A stretch of DNA of 35,487 nucleotides. It comes from Ectocarpus siliculosus (taxonomy: Eukaryota > Sar > Phaeophyceae > Ectocarpales > Ectocarpaceae). The stretch spans positions 1,692,835 to 1,728,321 of the forward strand of contig FN649743.1 in assembly GCA_000310025.1 (NCBI GenBank). Reading direction: 5' to 3'. Shown in pieces: positions 11,901 to 21,389 of the stretch; the first letter of the stretch is position 1; each line of letters starts with the position of its first letter. The translations under genes and the position numbers were made by a program. The notes beneath the pieces are model-generated. The model saw only the letters and a program-made list of their open reading frames with translations, did not search any database and was not told where the DNA came from.

Positions 11901-14900
11901 GTGTTTGCTTTTGTGCACCGGGCGTCGCGCCTTTTTGTTTTTTTTTGTTGGTGCGCGCGTTTCTTGTCCCTTGTTTGCTACCTACCACCGCTGCCCTCCG
12001 CTCCTTTTGTTGTTGTTGTTGTTGTTGTTGTTGCGTTGCTCTTGCTTGCATTTTCTAGGCGCCTTTACTCCTCTCTTCGATTTCCCCTCGAGACAACATC
12101 CGAAGCAGAACTGCTGTTGCATGGGTTTATTCTTTTGCGTGCTTTTGTTTCGGCTTGGTTCACCACACCTCCCGTCTATACATATTCCGCTGATGATTCG
12201 CCTCAAACATAGACCCGTTGCGAATGGTACGAGTTCAAACCCATTTACGTTCCCTATTGAACCTGCGAAACATCATAAAATCATTTTCGTTCTTTTTCAC
12301 TCTCGCGTGCCTCCGATCGCTGCGCAAGTGGTCCCGGGAACTCTCGAGTCGTTTATTCGCCATCCGCGCGCTTGCGCTTTTTTTACATAATGTGACCCCC
12401 CAACCCCGCGCGTGCTTGTGTTTGCGTTTCTGGCAGAATGAAGCATTTCAGCGCGAGCTCCAATCGCACCCGGACTTGGCCTACCTGGGGAGGGGTTCAC
12501 GAAGTGGCGATAGCCGAGGTGAGCAGATAGGTGAGCATGGATGGCGCAGAAATGTGGTGTGCGAGTAGGTGAACGCGCTACGGCGGAGTCTCGCATCATG
12601 AGGGGATACATGGCGTAGTGGCGGCACCCGAGGTCAAGCAAATAGGCAAGGATGGGGTGCCGCAGAATAGTGTCGTAGTGGAACGCATAGGTGAGCGAGT
12701 ATCGGCGAGACCAACCCCGCACCATGACGGGTGACGGGATTATTAGCACCTGTTGTCTCTTGGTCGCCAAGCCCGCACCAGGACGCTTTGGCCGCAAGGC
12801 ATCTGAACACGGGGCACAAGGCAGTCCGTATACTTATCTCTCTCGTCCCCCTTGTCTCTCTCTTTTGCTTGAAGGGAATGCGTTCGGCATGGGTGGGGAC
12901 GGACCGAGCATTAAGGAGCAGATGACCTCCATGGGAAACGGTGAGAATGCGTTACAGTACCTGTGCACGCGAGAGTCGTTGGCTAGCTGGCCCTGTGACG
13001 TTGGGACTTCTTTTATGGTACGGGACGATGGCACAAGCCTGCGTGGGTACCGTATACGACACAAGATAATACAACCCCCTGGACCGATCTTCAAAGCTCG
13101 ATTACTCGACGACGAAGAGGATTCATAAACGAAACGATACGTTTTCGGGGAGCTCTCGACCAGACGGCTTCAACGCGGGCATTTTCGGCGCTGTGACTCT
13201 TTCTGCCGTTGAGAAATCGAGCGTTGAAAAACGGTCCTGGGGGTGTTTGATCTTGTGTCGTATACGGTATATAGGCTTGTTGGGATGGGGCACGCGAGGT
13301 CGGCAGCAGACCAGGAAGAAAGGGGGGAACTGATAAGGGGAGTGCGTCGCCCGCATGAATCTGATGCGTTATTGTGCCGAAAGCGCTCTGAATAACGCAT
13401 TTTGCTTGGGGCGTGCATCATCTTGTACCTGACTTCACCGTAAGTAATGATGAGGATCTGCTTTCGCGAATCCGTTGGACGGGGAACGCCGGCCGATACG
13501 TGGAGATGCTGATGGGTGTGTGCCGACGAGAGGTGCTCACACGAAGAGCAGGGCATACCGTGGAAGTTATTTTTCACGGGAGACTCGATTGATTCTTTGA
13601 CAGCGGTTGGGTAGAAGGGGTCGAGTTCGTGGTCAGGTTTCGAGGTTGTTGACGCCGCTCGCTGCTTGGGCCGCCACCGACGAACAAGTATGTGCAAATT
13701 GTACCGCACACAGACATCCGTCGCAAGGTGGACGAGTTGGCCGTGCGGTGGAAGATGAAGGACCCCGGGCGGGCTGACCAGACCACGGAGTACAGCTCGG
13801 TGCCGCTGATGAGCTCGGTCGATGACGATGCAGATGACCAGGTGCGGTGTGACTCATTTCGTTTCGTGATCTTTGGGTTTCAATGTCTACGTGTCTACGT
13901 GGATCAAAACGCCCGCCTGGTCGGTGCAAGCTCTACTTTGCGTGCCCGGACTGCTGTGTGTTTGTGTGTGCGCGTTTCTCGTTTCGTCTTGTTTTTTTTC
14001 CTATGTACGGAAAATCTCCGAATTGTGATAACCAGTGGGGGAAGCTGATCCATGGTCTGAGTAGAGATGACGGCCGTGCCTGATTCTGAAGACGCACATG
14101 CTTGAGCCAGTGCCGCACTCCAGGGGATTCCCCTGGACGGGTTGTTGTTGCAGGGTAGGAGGGGGGGAAAGTGGGGTATTTGCAGCTCAGAACCGCTTTC
14201 GGATCGGCGTCAAGACGATGCGGTGTAATGTATGGAAACAGCCAAGTTGTTTGCTTTTTCTGAGGTCATGCTGAAGCAAGTTGCCCAGCCTAAGAGGCGC
14301 GGAAATTCAGTGTTGTTGCGAAAATTCTGAGACGTAAGAAAAAAAAAGAGAGAACGGCTGCTGATTGGATGATGCGATAGTTCCATCCCTCGGTGAAGTG
14401 ACAAACGAACTTCCCACCCAAGCCGCCTCTTGTCTAAAAAGCCCTCTATCAAATGTCCTTTCGAGTGACATTTCGACATTTGATAGGGATTGTAGACGAC
14501 AAATGGAGGGAGCGTGGTAAACGGGGGAACGAAAACGAGGCTTTCAAGACATTCCCCTAGAGGAAAAGCGAGACCTTGTCAACCCAAGCCGTACAAGTAG
14601 GTTGCCCGGTGCCTCCTATCTTCGGTGGGCTAGGTACTTCTTCCGCGCTTGCTCCTTGTCGCGGTTTCCACCCAAGCGTAGACAGACGCGGCGCAACTTC
14701 GCCGTTGAACCCGCGGTATTGTCCCGCGCTTCGACCTGTCATTTACCCTCCTGCTCCTCCACTCTACAAAGCACCCACACTATTAGACTAGAGTCGTCCC
14801 TGTGTAACCCTGGCACCCCCCTGGTCGAGTAGTGTAAAGGAGGAGACGACCGTGACATTCTTGGCGAGGTAACGCAGGCGAAGAAGATGGGGACAAAAAG

Positions 14901-15354
14901 TGTTCCCGGGAGCCGATCTAGCTCTTGAGGGGTTATAACCGTTGCCATGGCATTCTCGTCGCGGCGTCTTTCTTTTCTCTGTCTCTTTCTAGGCTGAAGT
15001 CGTCCACTTCTCCCAGAACAACGCCACCCGCCGCAGTTCCTCGGGCGGCAGCGCCGCAGGCGTGGGGGTGTTTCGCGCCGATTCCGCAGGGGAGGAGCAG
15101 CTAGGTGAGAGTGGACAGGGAGACAGGCACATGCTTCCACATGTATCAGCAGAAGGTTTTGCGGTTCAGGGGGCGTTCTCTTTGGCGAACACTGGGGTTC
15201 AGGACTTGCCGCGCGCAGTATCGACAGAACGAAATAATGGGATCGGATATATTAGGTGACATGTACAAAGGTAATGTGTAGGTTAGACGCTACAGGGCAT
15301 GCAGAGGAGTTGCATCTGCTGCTGGACGAAGGCCTACAGGCGGTGCCCAAATGA
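5974..15354 (+). CDS. CUE-domain (ubiquitin-binding) protein, CUEDC1-like, nine exons
   Basis: CUE domains bind mono-ubiquitin. Exons are 5974-6063, 6967-7091, 8828-9027, 11671-11867, 12437-12518, 12875-12940, 13714-13841, 14993-15104 and 15296-15354. They sum to 1059 bases (352 residues plus stop) and all eight joins keep phase. Residues 6-47 form the CUE domain, with the MFGD motif (M16, F17; the usual Pro is Gly) and the LL pair at 43-44. Polyglycine tracts follow in exons 2, 3 and 4. Residues 199-212 read LAMMLQNEAFQREL, and 243-262 read SIKEQMTSMGNDIRRKVDEL; both match, from memory, conserved C-terminal segments of animal CUEDC1. An ALALQLSREW segment in exon 3 is weakly like a ubiquitin-interacting motif. 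The start is the first ATG before the domain. Introns are up to 2.6 kb and repeat-rich. Exon 4's start is ambiguous within CAG repeats. The last exon is short, and a readthrough of exon 8 to 15259 is an alternative ending. Confidence 0.85.
7297..7952. mobile_element. Non-autonomous TIR element (MITE-like) with 6-base target duplication
   Basis: The element begins CTAGGGTTGTGTATCGG and ends with its near-perfect reverse complement, CCGATACACAACCCTAG. It is flanked on both sides by TGTTTA (7291-7296 and 7953-7958), a clean target-site duplication. Just inside the ends are further copies of ATATCG-type palindromic sequence. The middle holds a GC-rich block with an exact 20-base direct repeat (7471-7490 and 7496-7515). 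It is 656 bases long with no transposase, so it would need one in trans. It lies in intron 2 of the CUE gene. Superfamily cannot be assigned from termini alone. Confidence 0.85.
8354..8430 (+). repeat. 75-base dispersed intronic repeat, copy C
   Basis: This copy lies in intron 2 of the CUE gene in the gene's sense direction, after a GT-rich run and a TTTTTGTTTTTAG tract that looks like a 3' splice site. It is the clearest match to both SKP1 intron copies (629-703 and 736-808). Confidence 0.7.
9330..9706. repeat. Foldback repeat unit, copy A
   Basis: This unit of about 377 bases repeats immediately downstream. Internally it folds back: 9436-9459 is the exact reverse complement of 9536-9559 (24 bases). 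The pairing continues outward, with GATCCGGGATAGG on the left matching the complement of CCTATCCCAGATC on the right. It sits in intron 3 of the CUE gene. It has no coding potential I can support. Confidence 0.85.
9707..10051. repeat. Foldback repeat unit, copy B
   Basis: This is a near-identical tandem copy of 9330-9706. Its inverted arms lie at 9806-9829 and 9906-9929, with one mismatch. It is shorter through two small deletions, one near 9776 and one near 9977. The shared end is GCCGAATTTTCTGTGC followed by TGGTAAG. Confidence 0.85.
10052..10560. other. Intronic spacer before assembly gap
   Basis: This part of CUE gene intron 3 separates foldback copies A and B from the gap and the later copies. 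It is AT-richer than its neighbours. I see no gene, splice-bounded exon or repeat unit in it. Confidence 0.5.
10561..10809. other. Assembly gap (249 N)
   Basis: The sequence is undetermined here. The right edge of the gap opens directly into another foldback copy, so the gap probably results from collapse or failure to assemble within the repeat array. Its true length may differ from 249. Confidence 0.99.
10810..11070. repeat. Foldback repeat unit, copy C (partial) and fragment D
   Basis: From 10810 the sequence follows the centre and right arm of the foldback unit to about 10985, including GGGATGTACTCGACGCCCGA. A second right-arm fragment follows at about 11008-11070 with a 2-base insertion in the same motif. 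The left arm of copy C is lost in the gap. Confidence 0.8.
11088..11145 (+). repeat. Dispersed repeat related to the 13033-13280 inverted repeat
   Basis: The stretch around GCTGGACCGATATCCAAA and CTCGATTGCCCGAC resembles the left arm at 13076-13110, which reads CCTGGACCGATCTTCAAAG and CTCGATTACTCGAC. It lies in CUE gene intron 3 just after the foldback array, so the same element has been copied into two introns. Confidence 0.6.
12007..12033. repeat. TTG trinucleotide microsatellite
   Basis: Nine uninterrupted TTG units lie in intron 4 of the CUE gene. It is pyrimidine-poor relative to splice tracts and far from the acceptor at 12436, so it is probably neutral. Confidence 0.9.
12512..12735 (+). 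repeat. Diverged tandem duplication spanning an exon-intron border
   Basis: A unit of about 115 bases starts at the exon 5 donor, CCGAGGTGAGCAGATAGG. It is repeated from about 12628 as CCGAGGTCAAGCAAATAGG, with similar order through TGCCGCAG and ACCATGACGGG. The duplicated donor copy has lost its GTGAG consensus. Similarity is by eye and moderate. Confidence 0.55.
13033..13280. repeat. Long inverted repeat, about 75-base arms
   Basis: The left arm (13033-13110) and right arm (about 13208-13280) are imperfect reverse complements. The strongest block is CCGTATACGACACAAGAT on the left against its exact complement at 13251-13268 on the right. Matches continue through GGACCG, TTCAA and GCTCGATT. 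The spacer is about 97 bases. It sits in intron 6 of the CUE gene and looks like a foldback transposable element. Confidence 0.8.
14446..14486. repeat. Perfect 12-base-arm hairpin
   Basis: CTATCAAATGTC at 14446-14457 is the exact reverse complement of GACATTTGATAG at 14475-14486, with a 17-base loop. It lies in intron 7 of the CUE gene. It could be the remnant of a small inverted-repeat element. Confidence 0.7.
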
Positions 15355-18300
15355 GCGCGACCGGGTTGGTAGCGGAGGAGAGAGGAGACCGCGTCCTTGA
15401 TATGCCCTTCTTTTTCTTCCCGCAGTGTCGTAGCAACCCAAACTTTTTTCTCACCAATATGAGCACCCTCACTATTTAGCGCCTACGTGCTATCAACGAT
15501 TGGGCCGCGCCTCCATCGTCGTCAGTACGCGTTTTTCCCTTCACCGTTTACTCTCACGGGTCTGACTCCCGATGACCCACCCTCGGCTGTATCGTTCGCG
15601 CTGTATACTTCTTGGGTTGCTTTTGGTACACCTTCCGCAGCCGACCCCCGGCGTGCCAACAAGAAGGACCGGTAACGGCTCGGGGGCGAGCTTGTTCTTC
15701 TTTTTCGGCCCCGCTCCCTCGACTCGGGGCGTGCCTCTAACACGGGGTGGCCGATTGTCCCAAGCCCTTCCGGGAACAGGCGGACCGGTAGAGGCAGAGC
15801 GTTCTTCGTTGGGCCTCCCTTCGTTCGGCGCTTTCTTGAAATATTTTGAGGGAGGGCAGAAGACTATCGGTGCTGGTTTACTCATCGTGTGTTGGTTTTT
15901 TGTTGCCGTGAGGTTGGTCGGAACGGCGGTTCCCGCGTTTTTGCGTTCGGAGTGGTGTAGGGAATGGTGATACATGCACCCCCGTAGGGGGTGCGAGGCA
16001 CTCCTGTACCCCCCCCTCCCCTTCCCCGACATCGAGGGGGCTACCTCGCGACCCTGCGGCTGCTTTTGTTTGTGGCGTATGGGGGCACTTGATTTTGAAT
16101 CAACATCGGGGAGCGCCACCGGTACAATACGCTGTTCTGAAGATGTTGCTTCGATTTTTTCCTTCTGTTCTCGTTGAGGTCTCTGATAGGGACGGTAGGG
16201 ACTCTCGACTGCAATGATTTGGATGGATCCTCTGCACGGTATCGGCAGACGGGTTGCATCGGCGGCGCTTCACCTTGCTCATGGTGTTGTTTCTTGGGCG
16301 TGGTGCTGTGTAAGCGTATCCTGCCCTTTCGCAAAGGGTGTATGTAGCACGACAGCACGGGATTTTGTACGCTATGGTTGTAGCTGTTTCCCCCCACCAG
16401 TCGTTGAGGCGGTGGCTGGTTGTGTTTTCGCGTCGTTTGACAGGGCTACTGTACTGCTGTGTTTGTTTTTTATGAAGGACTTGTGTGTGAGAGGGATACG
16501 CATGGTGAAGTAGAGTAATGTTCTGAAGTCTCACAGAATGAGAAAATACGTCGTAATCGCGTTAGTCACCGTCCCGATTTGTCTCGAAACATAAGGCTTT
16601 ATTCACATCCCACTCTTCATGAGCACCTCGCTGTGGCGTTGCGCCCAAAAAAAGAATGACACTGGCGCCTTCAACCTGCATGTCGGCGTTGCGCCAGTGT
16701 ACTATTAACCCATGTTTTCCCGGCGGCAAACCAAACCGTGATACGTGGATGCACCGGCGAGGACCGCGCGAGGTTTTGTGCTTTCCTTATCTGTCCTCCG
16801 CGGTGTCAATATTTTTTTTCAAGGCGGGAATGAAAAACAGTACAACAGTTATTTCGAAGTTGTGGAACTTTTGTTGGCGCGGACGTAAGGAGATTATCCG
16901 GGAAAGCAGGCACATACTGTTGCACTAGAAGTGAGTCGCCTCGACCCCAGCCGGTCGGGTTCCAGTTGACTCTAGAAACCAATCATTTTTTTGGGAGCAA
17001 ACAATAAGAAGAGGCTCATGAGACCTTCAGAAACTGTCCTTCGGGGACGACCCCCTCCTTCACACACTGACCAGAAGCAGATCCGTTTCTTCCCCGAGCA
17101 ACGGAGTTCATGGGGGACTCATCCGCGTCAAAAACACGGTGACTCGGGTGCCTTCGAACCATGAAATCTCTGTACAGCGACGACCGTTCTTGACTTGCTG
17201 TACTGGAGTATGTAGTGTTGTGTTATTCACAAGCCCGATAGGGATTCAGTTCCTGCCGCCGAAATTCTCAGACCTATATTCGATTTTGACCCCATCAAAA
17301 AGTGACTCCCAAAAAGTGACCCCACTCCCTGTTATTCACTTGGTTTTAGAGTAGGTGTTCTCCGATCTCTTCTCTAAAAGCAAGTTGTTTTTCTTCGATC
17401 GGTGTTTCTCGAGATTCCATCAACAGATTTTTGTGTAGGTCGGAAGAGGTGTCCCTCCTGACCCCGTCCGCCCCCCCTGCAAATTTGTTGCAAAAGCTTG
17501 TGTCAGTTGTTGAGAAACAAACGCGTCCGTTGTTGTATGCCTATTCGTACATTGATCTCCGCCGTGCGAATGCGAAGAACCGAACCACACCCTCCCTCTC
17601 CTCTTTTTACTTCCGGGCTCAGAACCCCCACAGGTCGTCAACTGTGTACGCCGCACCCCACGGGGAAAATGCACGTCCACGGTTGGTTTCCTTTATCCTG
17701 CAGGTCGACGGAGAGTTTGGAAAAAAATGAAGAAGCGAGATATCGCTGTAGAAAATGCTGCTCGGGGAACCGTAGAAGCTGTACAAATTACATAGTTGGT
17801 CACCGTGCAACACTAGAAATTCATTGCTACTCTGCAGTATCACGGACTCTTATGTGTGGAAGAGATAGATTTGTTGTGCTCTTTGTTCGGCAAATATTTG
17901 ATGTATACCGGGACAGAGGTGTTGGAGTGAATACCTACACTACGCGGGCGATCGCCCGCCAATAGTTTGTATATGCGTGAAATCCATTCGGGCCACGCTT
18001 TCAAAATGTTGCACCTCTCTGAATAAATGAAGGAAATGGGACACCAGGCAGAGCAGAGGTATCGTCACCGCGGCAGCAAAGAACGAAACCACCGTGCAGA
18101 CATCCTGCCATGGCGAGGTTGTTCGACATACATACATGTACCAACGAGATGAGGAATGATGGTTGCATTGGGGCGTCCAGAGAACCGATGGAGTCAAGAG
18201 AGCGAAGAAGCACATAGTCAATAGATTTGCAGAGAGAGATGCGTAAGCAGCAGCATCATCATCACGTTGCTTGAAGTGATCTGGCGAGAGGACGAGCGTT

Positions 18301-18551
18301 CTCTCCAAAGAAAATACGAGTAATAGAGAAAATTGTTCACATCCGTATCCTGTGAAACCCCGAACCTTTTAAGTGACGCTTCAGACGATTTGACGCGGTG
18401 TCGGACAGTCCCGAATCAGGACGATGTCCGAAAACAGAAGTAGTCGATATCGAGGTACGCTGGTGGCACCATCTCGTTGCATGTTCCCGATCAGGCTTAG
18501 TCCTGCACGTTGAAAGTCGCTTGGGTGAACTCACAAAGTTCTGTGTAGGGA
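15355..18551. other. Intergenic stretch, no supported gene
   Basis: This 3.2 kb stretch follows the CUE gene stop codon and precedes the PDZ gene. The first part is probably 3' UTR. A plus-strand frame at 15572-15970 encodes one hydrophobic segment and a minus-strand frame at 15541-16119 is Pro/Arg-rich, but neither shows a recognisable family. A GC-rich hairpin lies at 16659-16700. An exon-like stretch near 17436-17730 is discussed among the rejected items. Confidence 0.5.
16659..16700. repeat. Perfect 10-base-arm hairpin
   Basis: ACACTGGCGC at 16659-16668 pairs exactly with GCGCCAGTGT at 16691-16700. The motif GGCGTTGCGCC occurs in the right half and also just upstream near 16634. It might lie in a 3' UTR or be a small repeat; no T tract follows. 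Confidence 0.55.
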
Positions 18552-21180
18552 ATGGTAGACACCAATGGAGCTACAGCTGGAAATCGTCGTCCAAATGCGG
18601 GAAGCGGAGGAAATGGCGGCGCTTCGCAGGCCAAACCGAGACATGCTGCTGTTGCCAAGCCCATCTCCAATTCAAAGGTGAGGCAAAAGGTCAAAGGCGA
18701 GCGATGGCATGGTAGCAACAGTTGGTTAAGCCTCTGTGTCACTCGTGGCCTGCTCTGCACCTTCTCCATATACAGGTGAGTAGACAAAAGGGTAACTGGT
18801 AAACTGCGGGTCTTCGCACAACTACATGTAGTTATGTATGTACACCAGTGCTTTTTTAGGCAGTGCTGTAGCTCCGCACACCCGATAGACCGGGCGAGGC
18901 AAAAGGTCTGGCGTGCCCCATGGACATAGTATTGGGTCGGCTTCTCTGAAGCCGTTGCGATTGCCGCAGAATGACATGTCGACGACACTTTTTGACATGG
19001 AACAATGCTAACAGGATTCCGACTCAAGTATTGCAAAGGCAGCGAATGCAGTTGTATGTGAAACTATGGGTGCTTTATGTACGTCCCAACAATACTGAAA
19101 TATATCCAGTCTACAGTATTCATCAATACATATATGCAATTGACTGTGAACATAGAAGGACAAAAAACGAAACGAACATACCGTCCCCGACATCCTTTCG
19201 TATTGGTAGTCGGAAGTTGCGAGGCACCGAGTTTACAGTAAAGTGTTTTCCGGATAAAAATTGTTCGGGACAGCTCTACTTATGTAGAACGTTCGCCGAC
19301 CGGTGTCGATATTGCATATTTGCAGCGCCCGGGGTGCGGCGCGTCCGCCTCGCCGATTGGCTGGAACTACATAGTTGGACAATAGATTGCTTCCACTATT
19401 GATGCGGAGTGAAGCAATAACACGATTAAGTACTGAAAACGATAGATTGAGTGAACTGGAGAATTCACAATCATTTAGCATACCATGCAAGACGCACACA
19501 TCGACGCCCCACTCGCTGGCGCCTCAACCAAGAATGTTACAGCTGGGGGCGCGAAGGTCACAACAGTTGCTGGAGAGCACCACAGCTCGTCGAAGGAACC
19601 AGAAAACGTGACTATCCAGGCGGATCCCGCGACTTCTCTTGGACTGTCTTTCGCTACTGGCGGTGTTGTTCGGCAGGCAAGTCCGAGCATATCCATTGCA
19701 TGAAGTGACTGAACACACCGCGTATCTACAATTCGACAGAACCTTTCCAGTTAAATGGTTACATCATTCCCTATGGTTCTCTATGAACAAGACATTCACG
19801 TACCCGGCACATAATTACGTGGTCACATCCTTGAAACGTAAAACGTTTTAGCAAGGCTCACAGACTCATATGTCGAAAAGACCTGGGCGATGGCAGGTGG
19901 TGCGGTATGAACGGCGTTAAGTACTGTAGTCCTACGTCAACCTAACTAACTATTTGGCCAAGAATGCAATGAACGAATTTTTTCAACGCTTTCCCGTACC
20001 GACACGGTGTGAGCATGCTCTATGTGACGCCATGTAGACACTACATATTGTGTACATAGCGACAAACCAAAGACACTGACCCGCTGTTCCATCTCTCCCG
20101 CCCCCTTTTTCACACCCGGCGCGCACATGAACAAGGTGGCGCCCAAAGGACAAGTGGCCGCTCTCGGCGTTCGTGAAGGCTGGCGGTTGACGAACATCGG
20201 CAAAAATGATTTTACGGTAACGGCGACGTCAACACCAAAGCACATTCTCGAAGCCCTCGCTGCTGCCCGCAAGAGGGGCACCACGTACACGCTTGGGTTT
20301 TCGACAGGGGGTGCAGATGAGGCACCGAACGGAGCAGTACGTGCCGAGGAACAATCAATTGTAGAGGCTTGTGACGGCAGTAGGGTGGACAATGCGGTCA
20401 GCGAGACAGCCGGTGGTGAGGCGGCTACGGCTGGGCCGGCGTCAGGGGGTGAAACAGGAAATAGTGACCAGGTGTGCGTGGAGGGCAAGGAACTAGAACA
20501 AGACCGGAAAAAGGGTGCCTCTGCCGGCGTGGAGATAGGCGAAAATGGTGAGACGAAGGAGACCGAAGGAAAAGGTGAAGGACAGGTCTTCGGCGGGAAA
20601 GATGTTCCATCCTGCAAGGCCGAGACGGGAAGAGGCGATGGAGAGGTGACGCTCATGTACGAGATGTACGACGAAAAGTTTCCCATTAAGGTAATTAAGT
20701 TGGCATAGCGTACACATGTGATGTACAGACCCTCTCAGAAAATTAAACATATGCCCATCAAAGTGGAAGGAATCAAGCGAGCCTTAATAAAATGTCCTTC
20801 CGACCATCAAACCGCCCCAATATTTCAAGGAGAGCTTGCTGCACATCCTTGTGGCGACGCGCGTTGTGCGCTATCTACAGAGCCTGTCGACATTTTCTTT
20901 TATTTGGGGCTGCCACAACTGTCCCTGTTCAATCACCTCAATATTTTATTGGGAAGGTTTACCATCTGATACTTTACCCAGAAAAAAAGACCGAACGCAA
21001 ACCTTATGGCTCGCTCAACGTTCGTTCTTCAACAGGATGGTTCCATTAGTGCCGCCGAAATTGACGAGACCTACTGCCTGAGCTTCGTGATGCCGAACTG
21101 CACACTTCACCTTGGGCCGTTGGGCCCGGCGGACCGATATGCTCGAGAAAATGAAGGGGAGCTTGTGCCCTACCTTGAAG
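18552..21180 (+). CDS. PDZ and PH-like domain protein, N-terminal exons 1-4
   Basis: This looks like a scaffold protein that binds a C-terminal peptide through PDZ and perhaps a membrane lipid or protein through PH. Exons are 18552-18677, 19479-19676, 20136-20690 and 21036-21180; the first three end in phase 0. Residues 1-42 are Gly/Asn-rich and disordered. The PDZ domain spans about 84-165: the carboxylate loop SLGLSF is at 95-100 and VAPKGQVAALGVREGWRL starts at 109, with spacing right only if exons 2 and 3 are joined. A long Glu/Gly/Thr-rich linker follows. Residues 277-341 read like the later strands of a PH domain: TLMYEMYDEKFPIK, then DGSISAAEI and CLSFVMPNCTLHLG. The expected C-terminal PH tryptophan is not seen. 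Intron 2 has a GC donor (CAG, then GCAAGT). If exon 3 is not spliced, translation would stop at 20708, cutting the PH region in half, which I think less likely. Confidence 0.7.
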
Positions 21181-21389
21181 GTAAAGCGCTGCATCTCCTA
21201 TACGTGGGAACACGTAACGTTAGACTTGTTAGCTGTTCGTATGTCCTACGTAGAGGAGGACCTTCGTATGACAGGTTTCCGAGAAAATAGACCGCTACAC
21301 ACCAGGAAACACTTGTGTAAATTGTTTAGCTTGAAGTGTTTCGTTCGAGGGTACAATCAGCAAAATACCTAATTGTTGTCCATTCCTAG

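Noticed and set aside
15541-16119. 132-codon plus and 192-codon minus frames after the CUE gene
   Set aside because: They overlap each other, lack family resemblance, and fall where a long 3' UTR is expected.
17436-17730. Exon-like plus-strand frame following a TTTTTGTGTAG acceptor
   Set aside because: The translation is plausible (LLQKLVSVVEKQTRP) but has no phase-matched partner exon or known domain.
19946-20686. 246-codon minus-strand frame
   Set aside because: It is the mirror of the acidic linker exon of the PDZ gene; Ser/Pro/Phe-rich composition is the expected antisense of Glu/Gly-rich coding.
20691-20708. Stop codon at 20708 as the end of the PDZ gene
   Set aside because: It lies 15 bases past a GTAATT donor, and joining to 21036 in phase completes PH-like strands; left as an alternative.
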